Shown: piece by piece, positions 1-7,343 of the stretch
How positions within the stretch are numbered: position 1 is the stretch's first letter
How the letters are laid out: the number at the start of each line of letters is the position of its first letter
DNA from: an uncultured Porphyromonadaceae bacterium
Lineage (GTDB): Bacteria > Bacteroidota > Bacteroidia > Bacteroidales > Muribaculaceae
Assembly (NCBI GenBank): GCA_902462525.1
Contig: CABQCA010000007.1
Span: 1 to 32,738 of the forward strand
Reading direction: 5' to 3'
DNA: 32,738 bases
Made by a program: the position numbers and the translations under genes
Notes under the pieces: generated by a model
What the model was told of the DNA's origin: nothing
Seen by the model: the letters and a program-made list of their open reading frames with translations, nothing else
Databases searched by the model: none

Positions 1-859
1 CGTCAAGACCGAAACTTGTGACAGCAGGGAAAATGACAAGGCCCATCAGCACGGCGACCATGACACTTAGGAGAGCCACCGTGACTGCCGTCTTGCCGAG
101 TTTAGTGTCGGCTGGATAGTAAGAAGAGTATGTTACGAGGATACCCATGCCGAGGCTGAGGCTGAAGAATGCCTGGCCCAGGGCGTTGACCACAACAGAA
201 GCATTGATTTTCGAAAAATCCGGATTAAGGAAGTAGGCAATGCCGGCCGACGCGTCGGGCAGCGACAGCGACAGTACGCACATGGCCACCAGAATGACGA
301 ACAGCAGCGGCATCATGATGTTCGACAGGCGCTCTATGCCTTTCTGTACTCCCCCAAGGAGCACGCCTATGTTGATGGCTATCATGAGGTAGGTGAATAT
401 CAGCGGAGCGGTGTCGGTGGTGATGTATTCTTCCATCTTCGCGGCGAAAAATCCGCGGTAAACGGCACCGTTGTCAGCCGGCAGACCTTCGAAAAGACCT
501 CCGGCTATGCTTTCCCACAGGTATTCGAGCGTCCAGCCTGCCACGACCATGTAGTAGCAAATTATGAGATACGACGCCAGTACGGCGACAGCGCCAACTA
601 TCCACCATGCCTTTCCCGGCGAAAGATTGCGGAATGCACCGATAGCGTCGGAGCGTCCGGACCGGCCGAGCGAAAATTCGGCAAGCATTACAGGCACACC
701 GAGTGCCAGCACGCATACAACATACAGAAGCAGAAAAGCGGCGCCTCCGTTAGCCTGGGTCTCGGCAGGGAAGCGCCACACGTTGCCAAGTCCTATCGCG
801 GAGCCTACGGTCGCTGCCACAAGGCCTATTTTTGATGCGAATTCTCTTTTTGATGCCAT
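1..859 (-). CDS. Sodium:neurotransmitter symporter (NSS/SNF) family transporter, 3' end outside window
   Basis: The minus-strand frame is open from ATG at 859 to the window edge, giving about 286 residues of an expected 440-510. The N-terminus carries the NSS signature GSAIGLGNVWRFP followed by a glycine/alanine-rich helix, the TM1 region that binds sodium and substrate in LeuT-type proteins. Several further hydrophobic helices follow, and near the cut end there is QAFFSLSLGMG, typical of TM6/TM7 of the family. It is an inner-membrane carrier expected to take up an amino acid or related amine with sodium; the substrate cannot be read from sequence. A well-formed Bacteroidetes promoter lies just upstream (887-919), so it is probably its own transcription unit. 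Family certain, substrate unknown. Confidence 0.93.
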   Translation of the reverse strand, partial: MASKREFASKIGLVAATVGSAIGLGNVWRFPAETQANGGAAFLLLYVVCVLALGVPVMLAEFSLGRSGRSDAIGAFRNLSPGKAWWIVGAVAVLASYLIICYYMVVAGWTLEYLWESIAGGLFEGLPADNGAVYRGFFAAKMEEYITTDTAPLIFTYLMIAINIGVLLGGVQKGIERLSNIMMPLLFVILVAMCVLSLSLPDASAGIAYFLNPDFSKINASVVVNALGQAFFSLSLGMGILVTYSSYYPADTKLGKTAVTVALLSVMVAVLMGLVIFPAVTSFGLD

Positions 860-886
860 ATTACTTACAAAAAGTACTAATCGACG

Positions 887-919
887 GCAAAAGTACACAA
901 ATTTAACAAAATAGCCAAA
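887..919 (-). promoter_or_regulatory. Bacteroidetes-type promoter for the NSS transporter
   Basis: Read on the minus strand, a TTTG box (916-919) is followed after 20 bases by TACTTTTGC (887-895). This matches the Bacteroidetes primary-sigma consensus TTTG-N(19-21)-TAnnTTTG. It sits about 30 bases upstream of the transporter ATG at 859. Confidence 0.75.
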
Positions 920-945
920 CTTTAGCTACACGAAAAGAGCGAAAA

Positions 946-973
946 GAGCGCCGCGAACTGCTTCGCGGCGCTC
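946..973 (-). terminator. Stem-loop, probable terminator ahead of the NSS transporter
   Basis: A perfect 12-bp GC-rich stem (946-957 with 962-973) closes a 4-base loop. On the minus strand it is followed by two TTTT runs separated by CGCTC. It would end transcripts arriving from the 1.3-7.1 kb gene block or from the relic at about 1.0-1.1 kb, just before the transporter promoter. The T-tract is interrupted, so termination is likely but not certain. Confidence 0.5.
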
Positions 974-991
974 TCCACGTTTCAACTATTT

Positions 992-1114
992 ATGAGAGCC
1001 TCTCTTCTGGTATCACTACCCGATTTGAGGACGAGGGATGATTATTGCGTTCTTTCTATCATCTTTAATAGCATAACGCTTTTCATCCCTATTTTCCTAA
1101 GAGAATCTCTATAA
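992..1114. other. Possible gene relic or unannotated small ORF in the 860-1329 gap
   Basis: The plus strand has a 40-codon ATG ORF (992-1114) with a hydrophobic second half. On the minus strand, 26 start-less open codons (1019-1096) read as a protein-like C-terminus ending in IIIPRPQIG. A second minus frame ends at a TAA (990-992), just before the hairpin at 946-973. Neither strand shows a convincing start or ribosome site. It could be the eroded 3' end of a gene or a repeat that looks coding. The rest of the 860-1329 gap holds only the promoter, hairpins and inverted repeats listed separately. Confidence 0.2.
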
Positions 1115-1184
1115 AATAGTATAAATTTTGTAAATTATTCAGGCTTTTTTAGGCAGCTGAGCTGACAGGCTGACGGGTAGAAAA

Positions 1185-1329
1185 GCTTTTTAAGCAGACA
1201 ATCAGACAAGCTTTTAGGCTGACAGGCTTATATACATAATGGGCTGACGATGTTTTTCGTCAGCCCATCATCTCGTTAGCTTGATATCTTGTCTGCTTAA
1301 AAAGCCTGCCAGCCTGTCAGCCTAAAAGC
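1185..1329. repeat. Nested inverted repeats built from AGGCTGACAGGCT-type units
   Basis: A 19-base sequence at 1210-1228 recurs exactly as its reverse complement at 1311-1329, directly at the stop of the downstream M49 gene. A 15-base sequence at 1185-1199 recurs inverted at 1291-1305. Further loose AGCTGACAGGCTGAC copies lie at 1156-1175. The arms enclose the small hairpin at 1240-1267. The same short motif recurs in other intergenic gaps of the window (7.2 and 14.6 kb), which points to a dispersed intergenic repeat rather than a gene-specific signal. Confidence 0.7.
1240..1267 (-). terminator. Hairpin downstream of the M49 peptidase gene
   Basis: A perfect 10-bp stem (1240-1249 with 1258-1267) encloses an 8-base loop, about 60 bases past the stop of the M49 gene. 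There is no real T-run on the minus-strand side, so it may be a weak terminator or an mRNA 3'-end stabiliser. Confidence 0.35.
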
Positions 1330-3366
1330 CTATTTAAGTGCATTGTAGTCGCGGCTGTAACGGAGCATCTGGTCGACGTAGCCTTCAGTGTAATCTACGG
1401 TGATGTCGGTGATGTTGCCGTTTTCATCGCGCACAGCCGTGTAAACGGGGTTAACGAAGCCTTTGTACGGTGCGATGTTGAGGCGTGCGTAGCGGTCGAG
1501 AACTTCGCGGTGAAGTTTCGGATCGACCTTTACGGCGTAGGTGTTGATGAGTTCGTTGGCTGCGGCATAGTCGCCGGTTGAGCGTACACGCTGAATTTCA
1601 CGCAGCAGTTCTCCGAAGAGTCCTCGCAACGCCTCGTAGTCGTTGATTTTGATATATGTCTTGCCATTGCGCTGCACCATCTCGATGACATTTGCATCGC
1701 GGCCGTGCTCATAGGCCCACTCGGCGATGAGTTTGCGGTTGCGCATGTGAGCTTCCTCGATATCCTTGCCGGGTTCGATGCGCTGCAGCTGTGTCATCAT
1801 GCCGTTGAGGATATATTTGTAGTACTCAGCCTTGTAAGCCTCAGGATTGTCAAGAAGACCCATTTCTATGAGCTTGGGATCGGCAAGATAGTAGAGGGCG
1901 AAAAGGTCGGCGCGGGCTTCTTCGATGGCGGAGCCGTGTTCCTTGAGAGCGTCCTCCTTGCCGGGCATCACTTTGCCCGAGCCGTGGCCGAGACATTCGT
2001 GGAGGTCGGTGTGAAGGTTATCGGTGATGAAGAGATAGTCGTCGAGAAGCTTGGCGGTGGGTTCGTCGATTACAAATTCTTCGTTGAAACCGTTGCCGTG
2101 GCTTGCTTCGTCGTATGCCTGGGTGATGTTCTCGATAGTCACTGATTTCGAGCCGTGGGCGGCGCGGATCCAGTTGGCGTTGGGCAGGTTGATGCCTATG
2201 GGTGTGGCCGGGTAGGAGTCGCCGGCGAGAATGGCGGCGGTTATCACCTTGGCCGACACACCTTTCACGTTTTCTTTCTTGAAAGCGGAGTCGACAGGCG
2301 AATGGTCTTCGAACCACTGGGCCTGACTGCTGAGGGTTTCGGTGCGGGCGCTTGCCTCTGTGTTCTTGAAATTGACAATCGACTCCCATGAGCCTGTCAT
2401 GCCCAGAGGGTCGCCGTATGTTTCGATGAAGCCGTTGATGAAGTCGACCTGCGAGGCTGTGTCGCCGGCCCACTCGATGGAGTATTTGTCGAAAGTCGCG
2501 AGGTCGCCGCTACGGTAGAAATCGATAAGCGAGGCTATGGTCTGACGCTGCACGTCGTTTTCGGCATACTGTGCGGCGCTGTCGAGATTTTCGACTATCT
2601 TTTCGATGGCTGCGGAGTAGAGGCCTCCTATCTTGTACTGTCGCTCTGTGATTTTACCGTCGGCACCGCGCTCGATGCGTGTGTTGAGGCCGTAGGAAAC
2701 CGGTGTTGGGTCGTCGGGCTTGCGGATTCCGTCGTAGTATGCCTCGACTTCGGCCTGTGTTACGCCGGGTGCGTACATGTTGTTGGCCGACGATGTGATG
2801 AGGTCGACGGTTGCGTCCTGATTCACACGCTTGGCATCGAGAGCCGGATCGAAGATTACCTCGACGAGGTGCCCGGTGCTGTCGGGAACGGCGCTTTCAG
2901 GCAGGGCTGCAATCTGAGCGGCGAGGAACTCCCGCGAGAAGCCGGGCGTGAATTTGTCGGTAGAGTAGTGGTGGTGTATGCCGTTTCCGAACCATACTTG
3001 CTTGATGTAGGTTTCGAATGCCTTGAACTGCGGGTCGTTGCGGTCGCCCTGATAGTTGGTGTAGACACTTTCGAGCAGCCGGCGGATAGCTAGATTGTTG
3101 GCATTGTTCTGGTCCCAGAGAATGTCGCGTCCCCAGAGGGCGGCTTCAGTAAGAAAGTAGACGAGCTTTTTCTGGCGGAGAGTAAGATTATCGAAATCAG
3201 GTACTTTATAGCGGAGTACCTCGATATCGGCGAAGCGGTCGACGGTGTAGTCGAATTCAGCGGGCCCAGCCGCCTCTTTGTGCGAGCATGAGCTTGTGGC
3301 GATAACCGATGCCATGGCAACAGCGAAAATTACTTTTTTCATTTTTGTGATACTGTGATAATTCAT
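1330..3366 (-). CDS. Dipeptidyl peptidase III-like metallopeptidase (family M49), predicted lipoprotein
   Basis: This 678-residue protein has the M49 zinc signature HECLGH followed by GSGK, and downstream EEARADLF, which supplies the third zinc ligand region (EECRAD/E in the family). M49 enzymes remove dipeptides from the N-terminus of oligopeptides. A hydrophobic leader ending in a Ser-Ser-Cys lipobox (cysteine about residue 27) predicts a lipoprotein signal peptide and periplasmic or outer-membrane attachment. The cysteine inside the zinc motif is known from Bacteroides DPP III. The listed ATG overlaps the ftsH stop by four bases (ATGA), implying coupling; a second ATG eight codons later (3342) would give a more usual signal peptide beginning MKKVIF. 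Such proteins are often mislabelled dihydrofolate reductase in Bacteroidetes genomes. Confidence 0.9.
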   Translation of the reverse strand: MNYHSITKMKKVIFAVAMASVIATSSCSHKEAAGPAEFDYTVDRFADIEVLRYKVPDFDNLTLRQKKLVYFLTEAALWGRDILWDQNNANNLAIRRLLESVYTNYQGDRNDPQFKAFETYIKQVWFGNGIHHHYSTDKFTPGFSREFLAAQIAALPESAVPDSTGHLVEVIFDPALDAKRVNQDATVDLITSSANNMYAPGVTQAEVEAYYDGIRKPDDPTPVSYGLNTRIERGADGKITERQYKIGGLYSAAIEKIVENLDSAAQYAENDVQRQTIASLIDFYRSGDLATFDKYSIEWAGDTASQVDFINGFIETYGDPLGMTGSWESIVNFKNTEASARTETLSSQAQWFEDHSPVDSAFKKENVKGVSAKVITAAILAGDSYPATPIGINLPNANWIRAAHGSKSVTIENITQAYDEASHGNGFNEEFVIDEPTAKLLDDYLFITDNLHTDLHECLGHGSGKVMPGKEDALKEHGSAIEEARADLFALYYLADPKLIEMGLLDNPEAYKAEYYKYILNGMMTQLQRIEPGKDIEEAHMRNRKLIAEWAYEHGRDANVIEMVQRNGKTYIKINDYEALRGLFGELLREIQRVRSTGDYAAANELINTYAVKVDPKLHREVLDRYARLNIAPYKGFVNPVYTAVRDENGNITDITVDYTEGYVDQMLRYSRDYNALK

Positions 3367-5423
3367 TTGGGTTCGTCGGAGCCTGTTTTTGCGTCCTTGT
3401 CGGTGTCAGTATCGGCGTCTTTGGTGTCGTCGGTGACATCGATGGGCGGCGGAAGCGGACCGTGGTAGGTGCCGGCGGCAGGGCTTATGTCCTTGTGGCC
3501 GAAAAGCTCGTCGGTGCGCGATGTCCACGGGCGGGGGCCGAAGATATGCTCTACGTCCTCGGTGTAGATGACTTCGCGTGTTATGAGCGTCTGAGCCAGA
3601 CGGCTGTGTCCGTCGGCGTGTTCACGCAGTATGGTCTTGGCCCGTTCGTACTGTTCGGCGATGATGCGGCTCACTTCGTCATCGATGATTCTGGCGCGCT
3701 CGTCGCTGTAGGGGTTGGTAAACATGTTGCTCTGGCCGGTGGAGTCGTAGTAGCTCAGGTTGGGGAGTTTGTCGCTCATGCCATAGTACACGACCATAGC
3801 GTATGCCTGCTTTGTCACCCGCTCGAGATCATTGGCGGCGCCTGTGCTGATGTGGCCGAGGAACACTTCTTCGGCCGCACGGCCGCCCAGCAGTGAGCAG
3901 ATGTCGTCGAGGATAACCTGTGATGGCACTATCTGGCGCTCTTCGGGAAGATACCAGGCTGCGCCGAGGGCTTTGCCCCTGGGAACGATGGTGACTTTCA
4001 CAAGCGGGTTGCCGTAGCGCAGGTGCCACGACACTGTGGCGTGGCCGGCTTCATGTACGGCGATAGAGCGTTTTTCTTCGTCGGTGAGTATCTTGTTGCG
4101 CTTTTCGAGACCGCCGATTATGCGGTCGACGGCTGCGTTGAAGTCTTCTTTGGTCACCTGATCCTTGTTGTTGCGGGCCGCGATGAGTGCGGCTTCGTTG
4201 CACACGTTGGCAATATCGGCGCCCGAAAAGCCCGGTGTCTGGCGAGCCAGCAGTTCGATGTCGAGGTCGGGCACGGTTTTTACCTTGCGCAGATGTACCT
4301 TGAATATTTCCACACGGTCGGGAAGGTCGGGAAGATCGACATAGATCTGGCGATCGAATCGGCCGGCACGCATAAGGGCCTTGTCGAGGATATCGGCTCG
4401 GTTTGTCGCGGCGAGGATTATGACGCCGCTGTTACTGCCGAAGCCGTCCATCTCGGTAAGAAGCTGGTTGAGGGTGTTCTCGCGTTCGTCGTTGCCGCCC
4501 ATGCCGGCGTTTTTGCCGCGTGCGCGGCCCACGGCGTCAATTTCGTCGATAAATACGATGCAGGGTGCTTTCTCTTTGGCCTGCCTGAAGAGGTCGCGCA
4601 CACGAGAGGCGCCTACGCCGACAAACATTTCTACGAAATCGGAGCCCGACATAGAGAAGAACGGAACATCGGCCTCGCCTGCCACTGCTTTGGCGAGCAG
4701 GGTCTTGCCTGTTCCGGGAGGGCCTACCAGAAGTGCGCCCTTTGGAATTTTGCCGCCCAGATTGGTGTAGCGCTGCGGGTTCTTGAGGAATTCTACGATT
4801 TCTTCGATTTCAGTTTTAGCTTCGGAGAGGCCGGCAACGTCGCGGAATGTCACTTTCTGAGCATTGTCTTTGTCGAAAAGCATGGCCTTCGATTTGCCGA
4901 CATTGAAAATGCCTCCGCCGGGACCTCCGCCGGCACCGCCGTTCGACATTCGGCGCATGATGAAAATCCATAGTGCTATTATGAGCACGAAAGGCAGCAG
5001 CGACCAAAGCAGGTGGCTGAACATTCCGCTCTGTTCGATTTCGATGTCACCGGTGAAGTCACCATCCTTGCGCCATTGTTCGATTTTTTCGTCGAGCTTG
5101 TCGGCCGAGGTGATGTTTGTCTCTATTTTGGCCACAATGCCGGCGCCTTCGCGGTAGTTGCCCGGGAAGAGGGCCTGGGCGAGTGAGTCGGTGAGTATGC
5201 CTTCGGCGCTGCGGTTGTCGGAGTGGATTATGATTTTCGATACGCCGTGGTCCTGTTCGACGTACTTTATAAAGTCGCTGTAACTTACAGGCTTGTTTAT
5301 CTCGTTGTTGTCCAGCAGATATATGCCGCCGAGAAAAGCGATTACAATGGCATACATCCACCAGAGATTGAACTTGAACGGTCCAATTTTGCGGCCGTTC
5401 GGGTTATTTAATGGTGCGGGCAT
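3363..5423 (-). CDS. ftsH: ATP-dependent zinc metalloprotease FtsH
   Basis: This 686-residue protein has full FtsH architecture. TM1 is about residues 21-37, followed by a periplasmic domain to about 135, TM2 about 138-156 and a glycine-rich linker. The AAA+ ATPase has Walker A GPPGTGKT (234-241), Walker B FIDEID (291-296) and the second region of homology around 350-358. The M41 protease domain has its zinc site HEAGH at 457-461. It degrades misfolded and short-lived membrane and cytosolic proteins. The C-terminus ends in an acidic Asp/Thr/Lys-rich tail of about 25 residues. It follows rsfS by 10 bases and overlaps the M49 gene by four, so the three are probably one operon. Identification is secure. 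Confidence 0.98.
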   Translation of the reverse strand: MPAPLNNPNGRKIGPFKFNLWWMYAIVIAFLGGIYLLDNNEINKPVSYSDFIKYVEQDHGVSKIIIHSDNRSAEGILTDSLAQALFPGNYREGAGIVAKIETNITSADKLDEKIEQWRKDGDFTGDIEIEQSGMFSHLLWSLLPFVLIIALWIFIMRRMSNGGAGGGPGGGIFNVGKSKAMLFDKDNAQKVTFRDVAGLSEAKTEIEEIVEFLKNPQRYTNLGGKIPKGALLVGPPGTGKTLLAKAVAGEADVPFFSMSGSDFVEMFVGVGASRVRDLFRQAKEKAPCIVFIDEIDAVGRARGKNAGMGGNDERENTLNQLLTEMDGFGSNSGVIILAATNRADILDKALMRAGRFDRQIYVDLPDLPDRVEIFKVHLRKVKTVPDLDIELLARQTPGFSGADIANVCNEAALIAARNNKDQVTKEDFNAAVDRIIGGLEKRNKILTDEEKRSIAVHEAGHATVSWHLRYGNPLVKVTIVPRGKALGAAWYLPEERQIVPSQVILDDICSLLGGRAAEEVFLGHISTGAANDLERVTKQAYAMVVYYGMSDKLPNLSYYDSTGQSNMFTNPYSDERARIIDDEVSRIIAEQYERAKTILREHADGHSRLAQTLITREVIYTEDVEHIFGPRPWTSRTDELFGHKDISPAAGTYHGPLPPPIDVTDDTKDADTDTDKDAKTGSDEPK

Positions 5424-5433
5424 GGCTTTTTAG

Positions 5434-5793
5434 TCAGTCTAAGTCGGGAATTTCTGTGATTTTAGCGTCGCTCCACAGGTCTTCGAGCGAGTAGCGCAGG
5501 CGTGCTTCGCGGGTGAAGATGTGCACCCACGTGTCGCCGTAGTCCAGAACCACCCACTCGGCGTTGGCGAGGCCATCGGCTCCGTAGGGCTTGACGTCGG
5601 CATTGATACGCACGTATTCGGCCACGCTTTCGGCAATGGCACCTACCTGTGTGTTGGAACTGCCTTCGGCGATGATGAATTGATGGGCTGTGGCCGATTC
5701 TATGTGGCTGAGGTCTACTATGGTGATGGCGTGTCCTTTACGCTCCTGTATTCCTTCTATGATGAATGTGCTGAGGTCTTTTTCTGAAGACAT
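5434..5793 (-). CDS. rsfS: Ribosomal silencing factor RsfS (Iojap/DUF143)
   Basis: This 119-residue protein spans the RsfS domain, including the conserved block EWVVLDYGDTWVHIF and the ending YSLEDLWSDA. RsfS binds ribosomal protein L14 (uL14) and blocks 30S-50S joining, lowering translation under nutrient limitation. Length and start match the family. It lies 10 bases upstream of ftsH. A TATATTTG sequence (minus strand, 5820-5827) is a possible -7 box, but no matching TTTG sits at the expected spacing, so the promoter is uncertain and read-through from the permease gene 101 bases upstream is possible. Confidence 0.95.
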   Translation of the reverse strand: MSSEKDLSTFIIEGIQERKGHAITIVDLSHIESATAHQFIIAEGSSNTQVGAIAESVAEYVRINADVKPYGADGLANAEWVVLDYGDTWVHIFTREARLRYSLEDLWSDAKITEIPDLD

Positions 5794-5894
5794 TAGTTAA
5801 TTTAACTTTAAAATTCAGACAAATATAATGAAATTTCGGCAACCGCCGTGGAAGATGCGGCTTTAAATTGGCCACATATATGATACTTTAACAA

Positions 5895-7139
5895 TTATTC
5901 GAAGTTTATGGTTTTCGCCGGATCGACAGAAGATGCCGTTCGTGCCGGAATCCACAGTACCAGCCATGCTGCTGCCGCAACACCGATGTTGAGCGCTGCG
6001 AAGGCCCACGGGCGAATCTCCACCGGCACGGTGTTGAGGTAGTAGGCCTCCGGATCAAGGGGTATTATGTGCGTGTATTTCTGAAGCAAAAGAAGGCCCA
6101 GCCCTATAATGTTGCCTGCCGCCATGCCGCGAAGAACTATGCGCATGCCCAGGTCGACGAATATTTTGCGAATGAAGGTACGGGAGGCGCCCAGCGAACG
6201 CAGTATGCCTATCGCAGGAACATTGTCGAGCACAAGAATGAACAGGCTCGACACGAGCGTGAATGAAGCCACGCACAGCATGAGGCAAAAAATGACGGCA
6301 ACATTGGTGTCGAGCAGCGATAGCCAGTTGAAGTAGAGCGCGCCGCTCTGTTCGATGGTCGTCACCGGGTAGTATGCCTCAAGAGTGCCGTCGCCGAGGG
6401 CTCGGAGCATTGACACTTCTATTTCTTTGGCTGCCGGAGCTATGGTCTCTTCGTCGATACCTCTTATGTCGAGCCGGCTTCCCTGCTTCGGTGTAAGGCC
6501 GGCTATTCGCTGGAGCTCGGCCAGCGAAGCGTAGGCAACCGTGCGGTCGTATTCGCCGAAATCGGCTTCGTAGATGCCGGCGACGGTGCTTCGGCGCATC
6601 TTCACGGCACCGTCGATGATGAAAGTGGAGAACACGCGGTCGCCTGTGCCGAGGCCGAGAGCCGACGCCGTGGCACGTGAAATGACAATGTCGTTGCGGC
6701 AGCTGTCGTTGCTGTAGTCGGGCCAGACGCCTTCTGCTATGTTGCCGCGCTCGAATGTAAAGTCTGCCCCGGGCGACTGGCCGATCATCACCAGGCCTTC
6801 GAAATTGTCGTTGGTTTTCAGAATACCGGGCAGACGAAGTGTCAGACGCTGTTCGGCGCCAGGAACGGTCTCTTCGATGATGTCGGCAAGTGCGGGTGGA
6901 ACTGTCAGAGCGGTTTCCTGAGTGCGTGTGTAGGGGTCGTAAGCGGCCTCAATGCTTATCTGGGCATCGAAACCCATGAGTTTTCGCTTGATTTCGTCTT
7001 TGAAGCCCACCACTATGCCAAGTGTCAGCTCCATGACAGTGAGAGCCAGCGCCACGCCTGTTACGGCAATGACCGTACCTGCCGTGGTGCCTTCGGCACC
7101 AAGCCTCATGCGTCTTGCTATCCAGAGATGTGTGAGCAT
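5895..7139 (-). CDS. FtsX/LolE-type ABC transporter permease
   Basis: This 414-residue membrane protein has an N-terminal membrane segment (about 20-45, TVIAVTGVALALTV), a large periplasmic MacB-like domain (about 50-270) and three C-terminal membrane helices containing the FtsX-domain pattern GILRSLGAS. That arrangement is typical of LolC/LolE permeases, which extract lipoproteins from the inner membrane with a LolD ATPase. No ATPase gene is adjacent, so the partner must be elsewhere and the cargo is inferred only from family. A good Bacteroidetes promoter precedes it (7147-7177). Expression may continue into rsfS. Confidence 0.85.
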   Translation of the reverse strand: MLTHLWIARRMRLGAEGTTAGTVIAVTGVALALTVMELTLGIVVGFKDEIKRKLMGFDAQISIEAAYDPYTRTQETALTVPPALADIIEETVPGAEQRLTLRLPGILKTNDNFEGLVMIGQSPGADFTFERGNIAEGVWPDYSNDSCRNDIVISRATASALGLGTGDRVFSTFIIDGAVKMRRSTVAGIYEADFGEYDRTVAYASLAELQRIAGLTPKQGSRLDIRGIDEETIAPAAKEIEVSMLRALGDGTLEAYYPVTTIEQSGALYFNWLSLLDTNVAVIFCLMLCVASFTLVSSLFILVLDNVPAIGILRSLGASRTFIRKIFVDLGMRIVLRGMAAGNIIGLGLLLLQKYTHIIPLDPEAYYLNTVPVEIRPWAFAALNIGVAAAAWLVLWIPARTASSVDPAKTINFE

Positions 7140-7146
7140 ATCGGAC

Positions 7147-7177
7147 GCAAAGTTACCATTTTTTTTTAGGCTGGCAA
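7147..7177 (-). promoter_or_regulatory. Bacteroidetes-type promoter for the ABC permease gene
   Basis: On the minus strand, TTG (7175-7177) is followed after 19 bases by TAACTTTGC (7147-7155). The -7 box ends only about eight bases before the ATG at 7139, so the leader is very short and the mRNA may be nearly leaderless. Confidence 0.6.
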
Positions 7178-7218
7178 TTTTTTTAGGCAGTTGGGAAAAC
7201 GGGCAGACAGGCTGTTAG

Positions 7219-7277
7219 GCTGACAAGCTGTTAGGGAATTAGGAGATTAGGATTGTAGAGGCGCAATAATTTGCGCC
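7219..7277. repeat. Composite intergenic repeat, copy 1
   Basis: A 17-base unit GCTGACAAGCTGTTAGG (7219-7235) is followed about 25 bases on by a small palindrome with 7-bp arms (7260-7266 and 7271-7277). Both parts recur in the same order at 14645-14709. The 7140-7343 gap otherwise contains TTAGG-rich low-complexity sequence and the permease promoter. Confidence 0.65.
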
Positions 7278-7343
7278 CGCGGAGAAGGAACTATTATCTT
7301 AACTTTTTAAACTTTCTAATCTTTTTCAACTACCCTTTCACCC

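Noticed and set aside
4023..4973. 316-codon plus-strand ORF
   Set aside because: It lies wholly antisense to ftsH, whose protein is certain; long antisense frames are expected from the GC-biased codon use.
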